From NCBI GenBank assembly GCA_001189345.1, contig LFKV01000032.1, positions 1 to 55,553 on the forward strand: DNA of 55,553 nucleotides. Reading direction: 5' to 3'. The notes beneath the pieces are model-generated. The model saw only the letters and a program-made list of their open reading frames with translations. It was not told where the DNA came from and made no database searches. Position numbers and translations under genes: made by a program. Source of the DNA: Candidatus Paraburkholderia kirkii. Lineage in GTDB: Bacteria; Pseudomonadota; Gammaproteobacteria; Burkholderiales; Burkholderiaceae. Below are positions 27,606 to 38,379 of this stretch, piece by piece (positions within the stretch are counted from its first letter, which is position 1; every line of letters begins with the position of its first letter).

Positions 27606-28099
27606 TCACGTCACGCTCTCGCGCAGCGCGACGTCGACGACCGGCGCGCCCGTCAGCTCGATCAGCTCCCGCGGGCTCAGATTGAACACCGCATGCGGAT
27701 GCCCGGCCGCGGCCCACAGGCTCTCGAGCGTAAGCAGGTCCTCGTCGATCAGCGTGACGGGCGTCACCGTGTGGCCGATCGGGCACACGCCGCCGATCGC
27801 GTAGCCGGTCTTCTCGCGCACGAACCTGGCGTCGGCGCGCGCCAGTGCGCCGACGCGCGCGGCGGCCTTCGCTTCGTCGACGCGATTCGCGCCGCTCGCG
27901 ATCACGAGCACGGGGCGTCGTCCTCGCGGCAGCGAAAGAGAATCGACTTGGCGATCTGCGCGATCGAGCAGCTGAGTCCGGCTGCCGCTTCCGCCGAGGT
28001 CTTGCCGGTTTCGGGCAGCATCACGACGGCGTGCGGATGGCCGCGTTCCTTCAACAAAAGCGCGACGCGGCGCGCGGAATCGGGTAATTGATCGCTCAT
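27606..28099 (-). pseudogene. YbaK/EbsC-type aminoacyl-tRNA deacylase, one frameshift
   Basis: MSDQLPDSARRVALLLKERG, then ETGKTSAEAAAGLSCSIAQI with AKSILFRCREDDAP, where one base is lost near 27908. The other frame continues VLVIASGANRVDEAKAAARV, TGYAIGGVCPIGHTVTPVTL (the conserved GG-hydrophobic-PIG loop) and PRELIELTGAPVVDVALRES. The family hydrolyses mischarged aminoacyl-tRNA. The lesion is a single indel in a C-rich run, so a sequencing error is a fair alternative. It is followed by the DUF1289-MaoC gene after one base and preceded by mvaB. Confidence 0.82.
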
Positions 28100-28115
28100 C
28101 GGTTTCCTTGGTCGT

Positions 28116-29039
28116 TCAGGCGCAGGCCGCGACGCCTTCGTGCCTCTTGGTTAAGATCGTTTTTCCGGCGCGCGACGAGCTGGGCTTGCCGATCGCGCGA
28201 GAAATGAAATCGCCGATCTCGACGAGTTGGTCGAGATCGACGCCCGTCTCGATGCCGAGCCCGTTCATCAGGTAGACGACGTCTTCCGTCGCGACGTTGC
28301 CGGTCGCGCCCTTCGCATACGGACAGCCGCCGAGCCCCGCGACCGACGCGTGGAAGATCTCGATGCCTTCGAGCAGCGCCGCGTAGATGTTGCCGACGGC
28401 CTGCCCATACGTGTCGTGAAAGTGGCCGGAGAGCCGCTCGCACGGAAAGACCTTCGAGGCCGCCGCGAGCACTTCGCGCGTGCGCCTGGGCGTGCCGACG
28501 CCGATCGTGTCCGCGATGTCGATTTCGTCGCAGCCGAGCGCCTTCATCCGCTCGACGACATCCACGACCGACTCCACGCTCACCTCGCCCTGATACGGAC
28601 AGCCGAGCGCGCACGAGATGCTGCCTCGCAGACGCATGCCCGAGTCTTTCGCGGCCTTCGCGACCGGCTCGAAGCGCGCGATGCTCTCCGCGATGCTGCA
28701 ATTGATGTTCTTCTGCGAGAACGCCTCGCTCGCCGCGCCGAAGATCACGATCTCGTCGGCTTTCGCTTCGAGCGCGGCCTCGAAGCCGCGCAGGTTCGGC
28801 GTGAGCACGGAGTAGATCGTGCCCGGGCGCCGCTCGATGCCGGCCATCACGGCGGCGGCGTCGGCCATCTGCGGTACCCATTTGGGCGAGACGAACGACG
28901 TCGCCTCGACATTCACGATGCCCGCCCGCGCGAGCCGGTTGACGAGCTCGATCTTGGTTTCGGTGGGCACGAACGCCTTCTCGTTCTGCAGGCCGTCGCG
29001 CGGCCCGACTTCGACGATTTTCACTTTGGCGGGAAGCAT
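28116..29039 (-). CDS. mvaB: Hydroxymethylglutaryl-CoA lyase
   Basis: A 307-residue intact TIM-barrel enzyme that splits HMG-CoA into acetyl-CoA and acetoacetate, the last step of leucine breakdown. Visible motifs: VEVGPRDGLQNEK at the N-terminus (Arg and Asp of the active site), SGHFHDTYGQAVGNIYAALL (metal-binding HFHD) and SVAGLGGCPYAKGATGNVAT with the active-site Cys in GGCPYA. It starts 27 bases after ghrA and ends 16 before ybaK, so one operon is likely. The isovaleryl-CoA dehydrogenase and methylcrotonyl-CoA carboxylase that feed it are not in this window. Confidence 0.93.
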   Translation of the reverse strand: MLPAKVKIVEVGPRDGLQNEKAFVPTETKIELVNRLARAGIVNVEATSFVSPKWVPQMADAAAVMAGIERRPGTIYSVLTPNLRGFEAALEAKADEIVIFGAASEAFSQKNINCSIAESIARFEPVAKAAKDSGMRLRGSISCALGCPYQGEVSVESVVDVVERMKALGCDEIDIADTIGVGTPRRTREVLAAASKVFPCERLSGHFHDTYGQAVGNIYAALLEGIEIFHASVAGLGGCPYAKGATGNVATEDVVYLMNGLGIETGVDLDQLVEIGDFISRAIGKPSSSRAGKTILTKRHEGVAACA

Positions 29040-29066
29040 GGCTGTCTCCTTTTATGTGCGATGCGC

Positions 29067-30008
29067 TCAGTATCCGCGTCTGAAATCGACGATGCCGCTG
29101 ATCGGCTCGCCGCGCGCGAGCGCCCTGATCTTGCCGGCGATCTGCACGATGCTTTCCTCGCGCAGCGTTTCCGCCGAGATATGCGGCGTGACCGAGATGC
29201 GCGGATGCGTCCAGAACGGATGATCCTTCGGTAGCGGCTCGGTGTGGAAGACGTCGAGCGTCGCGGCGGCGATCTGGCCGCGGTCGAGGGCCGCGAGCAG
29301 ATCCGCATCGACGAGATGCGGGCCGCGCGCCACGTTCACCAGATACGCGCCGCGCGCGAGCCTGCCGAACGTGCGCGCGTCGAGGATGCCTTCGGTGTCG
29401 GGCGTGTGCGGCAGAAGATTGACTAGCACCTTCACGCCGTCGAGAAATGCATCGAACTGTTCCGGGCCGGCGTGAACCTGCACGCCTTCGATCGCCTTCG
29501 GCGAGCGGCTGTAGCCGCGCGCGGGCACGCCGAGCCTGAGCAAACCCTTCGCGACTTTGCCGCCCAGCACGCCCAGTCCGAGCACGCCGACGGTGAACGA
29601 CGCGCGCGCGTGCTGCGGCAGCTTTTCCCAGCGGCCTTCGCGCTGCAGGGCTTCGTATTCGTCGAAGCGGCGCAGATAGCGCAGCACGCAGTACGTCGCG
29701 TACTCGACCATCTGCTGCGCCATGCCGCTGTCTTCGAGCCGCACGAGCTTCGCGTTCGGCGGCAGCGTGCCCGGCTCCTTGCGCTCGACATCGAGAATCG
29801 CGTCGACGCCCGCGCCGAGATTGAACACCGCCTTCAGGTCGGGCCGATTCGCGAAGAGCTCGCGCGGCGCGCGCCAGACGATCGCGTAATCGGCGGGCGC
29901 CGTGTCGCCCGGCTCCCATACGCGCAGGCCCGCTTCCGGCAGCTCGCGTCCGAGGCCGCCGAGCCACGCGTCAGTGTCGGCATTTTTTTCGTAGAAGATG
30001 ATCTTCAC
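29067..30008 (-). CDS. ghrA: Glyoxylate/hydroxypyruvate reductase A
   Basis: A 313-residue intact D-2-hydroxyacid dehydrogenase, first gene of the operon running to 26104. The NAD(P)-binding motif GVLGLGVLGGKVAKGL is at about residues 139-154. The catalytic set is present: Arg in LVNVARGPHLVDADL, Glu in DVFHTEPLPKDHPFW and His in VTPHISAETLREES. It reduces glyoxylate and hydroxypyruvate with NADPH in the cytoplasm. ATG start at 30008. Confidence 0.92.
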   Translation of the reverse strand: MKIIFYEKNADTDAWLGGLGRELPEAGLRVWEPGDTAPADYAIVWRAPRELFANRPDLKAVFNLGAGVDAILDVERKEPGTLPPNAKLVRLEDSGMAQQMVEYATYCVLRYLRRFDEYEALQREGRWEKLPQHARASFTVGVLGLGVLGGKVAKGLLRLGVPARGYSRSPKAIEGVQVHAGPEQFDAFLDGVKVLVNLLPHTPDTEGILDARTFGRLARGAYLVNVARGPHLVDADLLAALDRGQIAAATLDVFHTEPLPKDHPFWTHPRISVTPHISAETLREESIVQIAGKIRALARGEPISGIVDFRRGY

Positions 30009-30165
30009 GAGGCTTGACTTCGCGATGATTTAGGCCCGAATCGATCGGCCGATCCGGGCGGCAAGCGGTATATTGTAAGTTGAGAAGCGTGAACGAAGGC
30101 GAACGAGCCCGGCTTCGCGCAAGGGCGCGCCGGACAGGGCACGATGCGAGAACATGCAGGAAGGC

Positions 30166-30195
30166 AAAAAAATCCGGCCCGTTGCCGGGCCGGAT
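30166..30195 (-). terminator. Rho-independent terminator of the clostripain-like gene
   Basis: ATCCGGCCC (30172-30180) and GGGCCGGAT (30187-30195) form a perfect 9-bp stem with loop GTTGCC. On the minus strand it is followed by seven Ts (30166-30172). It lies 56 bases past the clostripain-like stop. Confidence 0.85.
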
Positions 30196-30250
30196 CGCGT
30201 GCGCTTCATTCGACGGCGACCTGTGGATCGCCGATCGGTGTCAGCGGTAT

Positions 30251-32059
30251 TCAGTTCGTCGGAAGCGGCGCGGACACCGTAAGCTTCGTCGAGTAGCTTT
30301 CAGCGATGAGACGCAATGTGGCGCCCGCCGTCGGTTCGATACCGGTGGTTTCGACCGTCATCCCTTGCGCAGGGAAGCTCGTCTCCGACCTGCCCGTCGG
30401 AACGAAGTCGTTCTTCGCCGCATCGAAGTCAATGTCAGCCAGCGTGATGATGTCGTTCGGCTTCAGTCCATCGCGAGCGCGGCCGGCAGTCGGACCGTCC
30501 GAGTCGCCCACCGCTCCGACGTAGGTGTAGGGACCGTCGGTATTCAACATCCTCTCGAAGATCAGGGAGATCGGTTCGGATTCGTCGTTGACGAACGCCG
30601 ACAGGGCATAAGGTTGCCACTCGCACCGTATTCCCGTCGACCGTGCGGGATTCCATCGAGGTGGGGAACAGGCTGACGAGGTGTTCGTTCAACGTCGGCC
30701 AGCCGGCCTTGGTCTGCGCGGTGATGCCGTATGCGCTGCCGTCGGGGTCCACCTCGATGGGCCGGTTGGCGAGGATCTTCATGACGTTCGCGTCGGTGCC
30801 CGGCACCGCGATGGCCAGCATCGCATTTTGCACGAACGATTTGTATTCGTTCGGGAAGTCCAGTGCGCTGTAGTAGCCGTCCCAAGCGGAATTGTTGATA
30901 TCGCGCGACGGGAAATAGATGCTCAGGCCCGAGGCGTTGGTGGCATACGCGCCATTGGCGCGATACAGCACTGCCTGCCGCACCGCTGCCGATACGGCGC
31001 GGCTCGCGGTCGGGACGATGTCGTTGGCCGCCAGGCGATCGGCGAGCGAGCCGAGATCCGTCACGTCGAGGACGTTTTTCTCCTTGTTCGTGTCGCCGCC
31101 GAAGCTCGGATTGAGGGCGCGCTGCGTCGCGACCTTCACCCAGTTTTCCGTGGACTGCTGCGCATAGCTCGACAGCACCACGCTGAAGGACTTCAGCGTA
31201 TCGGCGAGATCGCCGATACGGCTCAGGTCGATCACGGAGAATGTCACGAAGTCGTCCTCGTGGGTGGCGCCTCCCTCGGCACGGATGGCTTCGGAGTTCT
31301 TCTTCTGAACGGCCACGAAGCTGTCCGCGATGACCCGGCCGAGATCCGCGCCGCTGATGAGCGGCTGCTGCGCCAGCGCCGACAGCACGGTGGTGTAGTC
31401 CCATCCGGCGCCCGGTTCGAGTTCCTCGGACTGGCGTACGGCATGGGGGCATAGGCGACTTCCGCATGCGCCATGAGGCAGGCATCGAAGCCGATCGTTT
31501 CGAAATGAATGCCGGTCTGATCATGAGCACTCTTGATGGCGGACTGCAGGACGGGCAATTTCATGCCCTTGCCACCGTTGACTTCGTCGACACCGAATCC
31601 ACGATACGCGCCGCCATGATCCCAGAAGAGCAGGTGATACTTCTCCGCCGGATAGGCGGTCTTCGCCCAGGCGATGAAGTTCGTGAGCGTGGCCGGGTCG
31701 TCCATGTCCTGCTTGCCGAGGTCGGTCAGCAGTTCCAGCTTGCCCGCGCGCAGGACATACCGCCGCAGCGTGCGCCAGTCGGTGACGGGGTCGTCCGCGT
31801 CGGCCTTGTTCGCACCGCCGGTCGTGATCACGACGTTGACATCGTCGGAGAATTTCGCGGCCAGCATCTGCTTGAGGTTGGTCGTTGCCGCGTTGCCGCT
31901 CGACTCGAGGTCCGATCCGTTAAGATAGATCATGACCGTCGCGGCGGACAGCTTCGCATCGGGCGGCGCGTTGTTGCTCGAATCACTTCCGCCGCAGGCG
32001 GCGAGCAGCGCCGTAATCATCAGGGTGCAAAACCAGCCCCAGAGTTTTTTGATTCTCAA
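30251..32059 (-). pseudogene. Clostripain (C11 peptidase) family lipoprotein, two frameshifts
   Basis: Likely TTG start at 32059, 6 bases after GGAGGG, giving MRIKKLWGWFCTLMITALLA and the lipobox LAAC followed by GGSDSSNN, so a membrane-anchored lipoprotein. C11 catalytic motifs are intact: His in LLFWDHGGAYRGFGVDEV and Cys in IGFDACLMAHAEVAYA. The frame changes near 31438 (to EELEPGAGWDYTTVLSALAQ and onward) and near 30608 (to ALSAFVNDESEPISLIFERM and the C-terminus). The full protein would be about 602 residues. In the family these are Arg- or Lys-specific cysteine peptidases or inactive relatives; the native target is unknown. Confidence 0.87.
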
Positions 32060-32110
32060 TGTACCCTCCGGTAGAAATGAAGTCACTCGAACTTGCCATC
32101 GTTCGGGCGG

Positions 32111-32926
32111 CTATTCTTTCGTGGCTGTGGGTGGGGGAAAAGCCGGAGTATTCCGAAAATTCCGGAATCTTTCGAAACTTTCGCTATGCGCGGATGAGCC
32201 AGGCGCCAGAGGTCGTGAGAATGGAGGCCCGCGCGCCACGCGAGCCTCCGGACAGAGAGCGGTTCGGTGCGGCCGCCCGCCGTGCGGACAGGATGAGCTA
32301 GCGGCTCGTGCTCGCGGCGTGTCCGCGCGCATGCCCAGCCGCTCGATCAGCTTGCGGTCCGCTTCCGCCTGCGGATTGCTGGTCGTGAGCAACTGGTCGC
32401 CGTAGAAGATCGAGTTCGCGCCCGCGGCGAAGCACAGCGCCTGCAGTGCTTCGTCCATCTGTTCGCGGCCCGCGGACAGACGCACCATCGCCCTGGGCAT
32501 CGTGATGCGCGTGACCGCGATCGTGCGTACGAACTCGAACGGATCGAGCGCCTCGGTGCCGGTGAGCGGCGTGCCTTCCACCTGCACGAGATTGTTGATC
32601 GGCACCGATTCCGGGTACGGGTCCATGTTCGCGAGCTGCGAGATCAGGCCCGCGCGCTCGCGCCGCGATTCCCCCATGCCGACGATCCCGCCGCAGCACA
32701 CGTTGATGCCGGCATCGCGCACGTGCTCGAGCGTGTCGAGACGATCCTGATACGTGCGCGTCGAGATGATCTGGCCGTAGAATTCGGGCGACGTATCGAG
32801 ATTGTGGTTGTAGTAGTCGAGACCGGCTTCGCGCAGGCCCTGCGCCTGATGCGCTTCGCGCATGCCGCCGTGCGAGGTGCCCGCGACGACGATATGCGTC
32901 TTGTCCACGTACGGCTGCTCGCTCAT
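32111..32926 (-). CDS. Chimeric open frame: hydrolase fragment fused to biotin synthase C-terminal half
   Basis: The 271-codon frame starts inside an alpha/beta hydrolase ([20 protein letters not shown], with the nucleophile elbow GTSHGG). At about 32863 it becomes biotin synthase: [100 protein letters not shown]. The BioB N-terminal half with the radical-SAM CxxxCxxC cluster and two of the [2Fe-2S] cysteines is absent; the Cys of VCCGG and the Arg of VRLSAGR remain. After LGMRADTP the tail is unlike BioB. Biotin cannot be made by this protein. The open frame without any shift argues for a deletion joining two genes. Confidence 0.82.
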   Translation of the reverse strand: MSEQPYVDKTHIVVAGTSHGGMREAHQAQGLREAGLDYYNHNLDTSPEFYGQIISTRTYQDRLDTLEHVRDAGINVCCGGIVGMGESRRERAGLISQLANMDPYPESVPINNLVQVEGTPLTGTEALDPFEFVRTIAVTRITMPRAMVRLSAGREQMDEALQALCFAAGANSIFYGDQLLTTSNPQAEADRKLIERLGMRADTPRARAASSSCPHGGRPHRTALCPEARVARGPPFSRPLAPGSSAHSESFERFRNFRNTPAFPPPTATKE

Positions 32927-33052
32927 GTACGCGACCGTCGCGGCGACGTCCTGCGCCTGCGCGAAGCCGTTCGCCTCGACGTTGCAGCCGTGGCGGCCGG
33001 CATATTCGCCGCCCGAGCCCGCGAAACCGCGGCGGTTCGGCGCGCACGGCGG
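32863..33052 (-). pseudogene. Alpha/beta hydrolase (dienelactone hydrolase-like) internal fragment
   Basis: In frame with, and upstream of, the BioB chimera the sequence reads [20 protein letters not shown], then [20 protein letters not shown] with [20 protein letters not shown]. This is the middle of a secreted dienelactone-hydrolase-like protein ending at the Ser nucleophile. Both its start and its C-terminal half with the other triad residues are missing. A plus-strand reading at 33054-33147 ([29 protein letters not shown], stop) abuts it and may be the end of a third truncated gene, which I do not recognise. Confidence 0.65.
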
Positions 33053-33147
33053 ACGTGATGAACGACGTCGCGAGCGAGCACACCATGCTGCATCCGACCA
33101 ACCAGGTTCTGATCGCCATCCGCAAACTCCGACTGCGCTTCGAGTAA

Positions 33148-33447
33148 GGCGTTGAAACGGCGTGGCCCCGAACGTCCGAATGAAGTCACAAAACTGTCGC
33201 GCTGCTCTTCATGAGCAGTATCGAATATGTGTTCCGGAGTCATGCCCCGAAAAGGCATGACGATTGGCTTCAAAGCGGGGCTTCGCTGCGAGTGTCCGGG
33301 CACGGAAATGAAGACGCCCTGACGTGAAGGAGATTAACCGTTCAAAATTGCACTGCACAACAAGTGCTACCCCGTAACTGTTTAATCTGAAAGGAGATTC
33401 TCAGGAAATTAGTACCGTGGGCGTTCGCACATTTCTTAAAAAAGTAT
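33148..33447. other. Intergenic region with two hairpins, no gene recognised
   Basis: CTGCTC (33202-33207) pairs with GAGCAG (33213-33218), and GTCATGCC (33239-33246) pairs perfectly with GGCATGAC (33254-33261). Two similar purine tracts, GAAGGAGATTA (about 33327) and AAAGGAGATT (about 33391), look like ribosome binding sites but have no frames after them. The stretch from 33340 to 33470 is unusually AT-rich. Confidence 0.5.
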
Positions 33448-33870
33448 TTACTTTTCTTCTATGCGGCCGTCGACATACACCCACTTTCCCTTGCTGTCGC
33501 GTATGAAGCGGCTGGCTTCGTGCAGGCGATGCGCCCGCCCACCCACCTTGTAGCGCGCGACGAACTCGACTTCCTCATGATCGGCATCGATTCGCGTATG
33601 GCGCCTGATCTGCAAGCCGAGCCAGCGCGTATTCGTCGTGTCGGAGGCGTCGAGATCGGGCGGACAGGTCGATTCGGCCCAGCTGGCGCGCAGATACACG
33701 GTGTCGCCGAGCACGTAAGCGGTGTAGCGCGAGCGCATCAGTTCCATTGCGTTCGCGGGCGCTTCGCCGCCGTCGATGAAGCGCCCGCAGCACGCTTCGT
33801 AGTGCGGCGCGGGCGCGTTCGGGCGACGGTTCGGCGACGCGCCGCCAAAAGGGCAGTCCACCGGCTTCAC
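33448..33870 (-). CDS. YchJ-like (UPF0225) SEC-C-type protein
   Basis: A 140-residue intact protein starting at GTG 33870 (VKPVDCPFGGASPNRRPNAP). That GTG overlaps the upstream GST stop (GTGA). Features: a Cys-rich N-terminus with YEACCGRFIDGGEAPANAME, then LMRSRYTAYVLGDTVYLRAS, VEFVARYKVGGRAHRLHEAS and a basic end. The YchJ family has a cystatin-like fold and a putative metal-binding Cys set; its role is unknown. One usual Cys (CPCGS in relatives) appears as CPFGG here, so metal binding may be weakened. Coupled to the broken GST upstream. Confidence 0.8.
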   Translation of the reverse strand: MKPVDCPFGGASPNRRPNAPAPHYEACCGRFIDGGEAPANAMELMRSRYTAYVLGDTVYLRASWAESTCPPDLDASDTTNTRWLGLQIRRHTRIDADHEEVEFVARYKVGGRAHRLHEASRFIRDSKGKWVYVDGRIEEK

Positions 33871-34475
33871 TGGTCGACGCCCGGCATCTCGACGTGACGC
33901 GGCTGGCTGCGCACGCGCTCGATCCACGCGCGGATCGCCGGATAGCGGGACAGGTCGACATTGGCTTCATGGGCGACGTGCGTATAGGCGTACAGCGCGA
34001 TATCCGCGATGGTGTAGCGCTCGCCGACGAAATACGTGCGCGTCGCGAGATGCTGCTCCATTGTCGAGCGCGCGATAGGAGCCGGCGATCCGCTCGGGCA
34101 GGCGGGGGGCGCCGGGCTGCTTCAGAAATTGCAGGATGAAACGCGCCACCGCGACGTTCGGCTCGTGGCTGTAATGCTCGAAGAACATCCATTGCAGCAC
34201 TTGCGCGCGTTCGAGGCGGTCGTCCGGCAGGAGCGGCGTGCCTTCGGCGAGATAGCAGAGGATGGCGCCGGATTCGACGAGCGTCGTTTTCTCGTCGATC
34301 ACGAGCACCGGCACCTTGCCGTTCGGATTGAGCTTCCCTGAATTCTTCAGGTGCGGGTCGCGCCGTTCATCATGTCCACTTCGTGCCAGACATACGGCAG
34401 GTTCAGCTGCTCGAGCGCGAGGCGTACCTTGTAGCAGTTTCCCGACGCAGAGACGCCATGTTCGTGATAGGTCAC
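33867..34475 (-). pseudogene. Glutathione S-transferase, two frameshifts
   Basis: GTG start at 34475 after GGAGG. The N-terminal thioredoxin-like domain reads VTYHEHGVSASGNCYKVRLA with LEQLNLPYVWHEVDM, then loses frame near 34345. It resumes KLNPNGKVPVLVIDEKTTLV with ESGAILCYLAEGTPL (the E-S glutathione contact), and RAQVLQWMFFEHYSHEPNVA. Another change near 34065 leads to MEQHLATRTYFVGERYTIAD and ALYAYTHVAHEANVDLSRYP. A complete protein would be about 205 residues. The stop overlaps the YchJ-like start. Homologues conjugate glutathione to electrophiles. Confidence 0.88.
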
Positions 34476-34503
34476 GAGATCGTTTCCTCCGTTTTTTGCG
34501 TGA

Positions 34504-35181
34504 TCACCATTCGAGCTTCGTGCCGTCGTACTGCACGAATGTCCCGTTGAATTCCTCGTGCATCGCGGCCGCTTCGGCGATGACCGCGCGCATGCCCGAG
34601 ACGCTGTGCGCGACGTCGATCGCCGCGGACGGGCCGCCCATCTCCGTGCGCACCCAGCCCGGATGCAGCGCGATGCACGCCGAATGCCGCGATTCCAGCG
34701 ACGCCACTTTCAGCGCCGAATTGAGCGCCGCCTTGCTCGCGCGATAGAGCCAGCCGGTCGTGCCGCTCGCCTCGCTGATGCTGCCCATCTTGCTCGATAC
34801 GACCGCGAGCACGCCGCGTGCGGCGTCGGTGAGCGGCAGAAGCACGGGGATCAGCTGCATCGGGCCGCGCACGTTGGTGTGCATCACCTGATCGAAGTCC
34901 TCGGCGCTGATCGTTTCGACGCCTTCGGTGCGCGGGCCGTACACGCCCGAAACGATGATCGCCGCGTCGAGCCGCTCTTCGTCCAGTTGCCAGGCGAGCG
35001 CGGCGATCTGCTCGGGCTGCGTGACGTCGAGCGGGAAAGTTTGGGCGCCCATCGCGTCGAGCGCGGAGAGCGAGGCCCTGTCGCGGGCGGTGGCGAGCAC
35101 GCGCCAGCCGTCGCAGCAATATTCGCGCGCGAATTCGTGGCCGAGGCCGCGGGACGCGCCGACGATCAGTACTGTTTTCAT
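34504..35181 (-). CDS. Short-chain dehydrogenase/reductase
   Basis: A 225-residue intact classical SDR. Cofactor motif VLIVGASRGLGHEFA is at residues 4-18. Also seen: the Asp of FPLDVTQPEQ, an SGVYGP loop in place of NNAG, and the active-site pair in GWLYRASKAALNSALK (Tyr and Lys, YxxxK). The catalytic Ser is in VVSSKMGS. The substrate is unknown; relatives are small C-factor/carbonyl reductase-like enzymes. The start at MKTVLIVGASRG fits the family. IS630 copy 2 ends 67 bases upstream, so its native promoter was probably cut off and expression may now depend on the insertion sequence. Confidence 0.88.
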   Translation of the reverse strand: MKTVLIVGASRGLGHEFAREYCCDGWRVLATARDRASLSALDAMGAQTFPLDVTQPEQIAALAWQLDEERLDAAIIVSGVYGPRTEGVETISAEDFDQVMHTNVRGPMQLIPVLLPLTDAARGVLAVVSSKMGSISEASGTTGWLYRASKAALNSALKVASLESRHSACIALHPGWVRTEMGGPSAAIDVAHSVSGMRAVIAEAAAMHEEFNGTFVQYDGTKLEW

Positions 35182-35248
35182 GGGCGATGGGTTCCGTGGG
35201 AGGGGATTTTCGGAATATAACGCGTGGGCGGTGGTCGCGCATGAGCTA

Positions 35249-36362
35249 TTCCATTGCGTCATTGAATTGGCACTGGTCGAATCCGGCGCGAAGGATCGTC
35301 ATATTTCCACTTGATCGGTTTCGGGTTCTTGTTGTGTTCGCGGATGTATCGGCATCAGTTTGCGATCCCAATCCTTCACCGAAGTGAAGATGCCGCGAGC
35401 GATCACTTCACGCTGAATGCGCGAGAACCAGTTCTCCACCTGGTTGAGCCACGACGAGTAGGTCGGCGTGAAGTGCAGGTGCACGTTGCGCTGCGCATCA
35501 AGGAAGTCGGCAACCCGCTGCGTCTTATGGCTGCTGACGTTGTCGCAGATCGCGTGGATTTCCCGGCGTTTGGGCTGGCTGGCGACGACGTCGGTCAGGA
35601 AGGCCACGAACTGCTCGCTGGTGTGGCGCGCCACCGTCTTGCCCAGCACCTCGCCGGTGGCAGTATTGAACGCCGCGAACAGGCTGAGCGTGCCGTTGCG
35701 CTTGTACTCGAAGCCGTGACTCTCGGCGCGCCCGGGCGACAGCGGCAGCATACGGTCCTTGCGATCGAGTGCCTGGATCGCGGTCTTCTCGTCCACGCAG
35801 AACACCGCTGCGTGCGCCGGCGGGTTCAGGTACAGCCCGATCACGTCGGCTGCCTTGGTCTCGAAGTCCGGGTCGTTGGAGACCATGTGCCGCTCCAACT
35901 GCTGCGGCTTGATGCCGTGCTTGCGCCAGATGCGCTGCACGGCCGAGACCGATACGTCGCCGAGTTCTGCTGCGAGCTTGTAGCTACTCCAGTGTGTCGA
36001 ACCGTCGGCGGGTTTGTGCTTGAGGGTGCACTTGAGCACCCGCGCTTCCAGTTTGGCCGGTGGCTGCGTAGGCGCCCGCCCGCGGTGCCGGGCGTACATG
36101 CCGGCTAGTCGCTCGCTGAGGAAGCGCCCCGACCAGCGTGCGATGAAGCGCGAATCGCAACCCAGTGTGCGCATGATACTGTCGCGCGATTCGCCGTCCT
36201 CGAGCATCAGGATCAACTTTGCGCGTCGCACGTCCGCCGCACGCACCGTTCGGCTGCGCGCCGCCGACAACAGTTGCTCACGTTCGATATCTGTCAGGTT
36301 CATTTTGACCCATGACCTGTATCTGAACACAGACAGGGTGCTAATTCAATAACGCAGCGCAA
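35249..36362 (-). mobile_element. IS630-family insertion sequence, copy 2 (1114 bp, inverted)
   Basis: Near-identical to 3732-4845 but inverted, flanked by TA at 35247-35248 and 36363-36364. The end at 35249 matches copy 1 exactly. At the other end the outermost six bases differ (TTGCGC here, GTCCAT in copy 1, read outward-in) before the shared TGCGTTATTGAATTAGCACC. It lies between the SDR gene and the fused toxin-antitoxin gene. Two inverted copies 31 kb apart could allow inversion of the intervening DNA by recombination. Confidence 0.93.
35299..36303 (-). CDS. IS630 family transposase (copy 2)
   Basis: Same protein as the copy at 3791-4795 with one difference (Thr for Ala in RGRAPTQPPAKL). 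The DDE triad is complete (FCVDEK, CDNVSSH, NQVENWF). It carries the same frameshifted tail ending QQEPETDQVEI, so the variant was fixed before duplication and is either tolerated or rescued in trans. Confidence 0.93.
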   Translation of the reverse strand: MNLTDIEREQLLSAARSRTVRAADVRRAKLILMLEDGESRDSIMRTLGCDSRFIARWSGRFLSERLAGMYARHRGRAPTQPPAKLEARVLKCTLKHKPADGSTHWSSYKLAAELGDVSVSAVQRIWRKHGIKPQQLERHMVSNDPDFETKAADVIGLYLNPPAHAAVFCVDEKTAIQALDRKDRMLPLSPGRAESHGFEYKRNGTLSLFAAFNTATGEVLGKTVARHTSEQFVAFLTDVVASQPKRREIHAICDNVSSHKTQRVADFLDAQRNVHLHFTPTYSSWLNQVENWFSRIQREVIARGIFTSVKDWDRKLMPIHPRTQQEPETDQVEI

Positions 36363-36401
36363 TAGGTCATTTGGACGAGTAGTCATGCTAAGGAAATCCA
36401 T

Positions 36402-36453
36402 TTAACTTAAAAGCGTTCAAGATCTCGTTAACTTAAAAGCGTTCAAGATCTCG
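36402..36453. repeat. Perfect 26-bp tandem repeat in the toxin-antitoxin leader
   Basis: Two contiguous copies (36402-36427 and 36428-36453) of a 26-base unit beginning TTAACTTAAAAGCG and ending TTCAAGATCTCG. They end 3 bases before the GGAGG ribosome binding site. The unit is AT-rich against a GC-rich genome and includes the palindromic AGATCT. It sits where the autoregulatory operator of a type II toxin-antitoxin operon normally lies, or it may be a recent duplication of the promoter. Confidence 0.8.
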
Positions 36454-36456
36454 AAC

Positions 36457-36461
36457 GGAGG
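36457..36461 (+). promoter_or_regulatory. Ribosome binding site of the antitoxin-toxin gene
   Basis: GGAGG, 8 bases before the ATG at 36470, sets the start of the fused gene. Confidence 0.65.
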
Positions 36462-36469
36462 AAGAAGAT

Positions 36470-38371
<1,902 letters not shown>

Positions 38372-38379
<8 letters not shown>

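Noticed and set aside
28096..29967. Long minus-strand frame overlapping mvaB and ghrA in another register
   Set aside because: Arginine-rich shadow of two intact, recognised genes.
33202..33261. Riboswitch in the intergenic hairpins
   Set aside because: No known riboswitch core was recognised and there is no gene directly downstream on a fitting strand with a coupled start.
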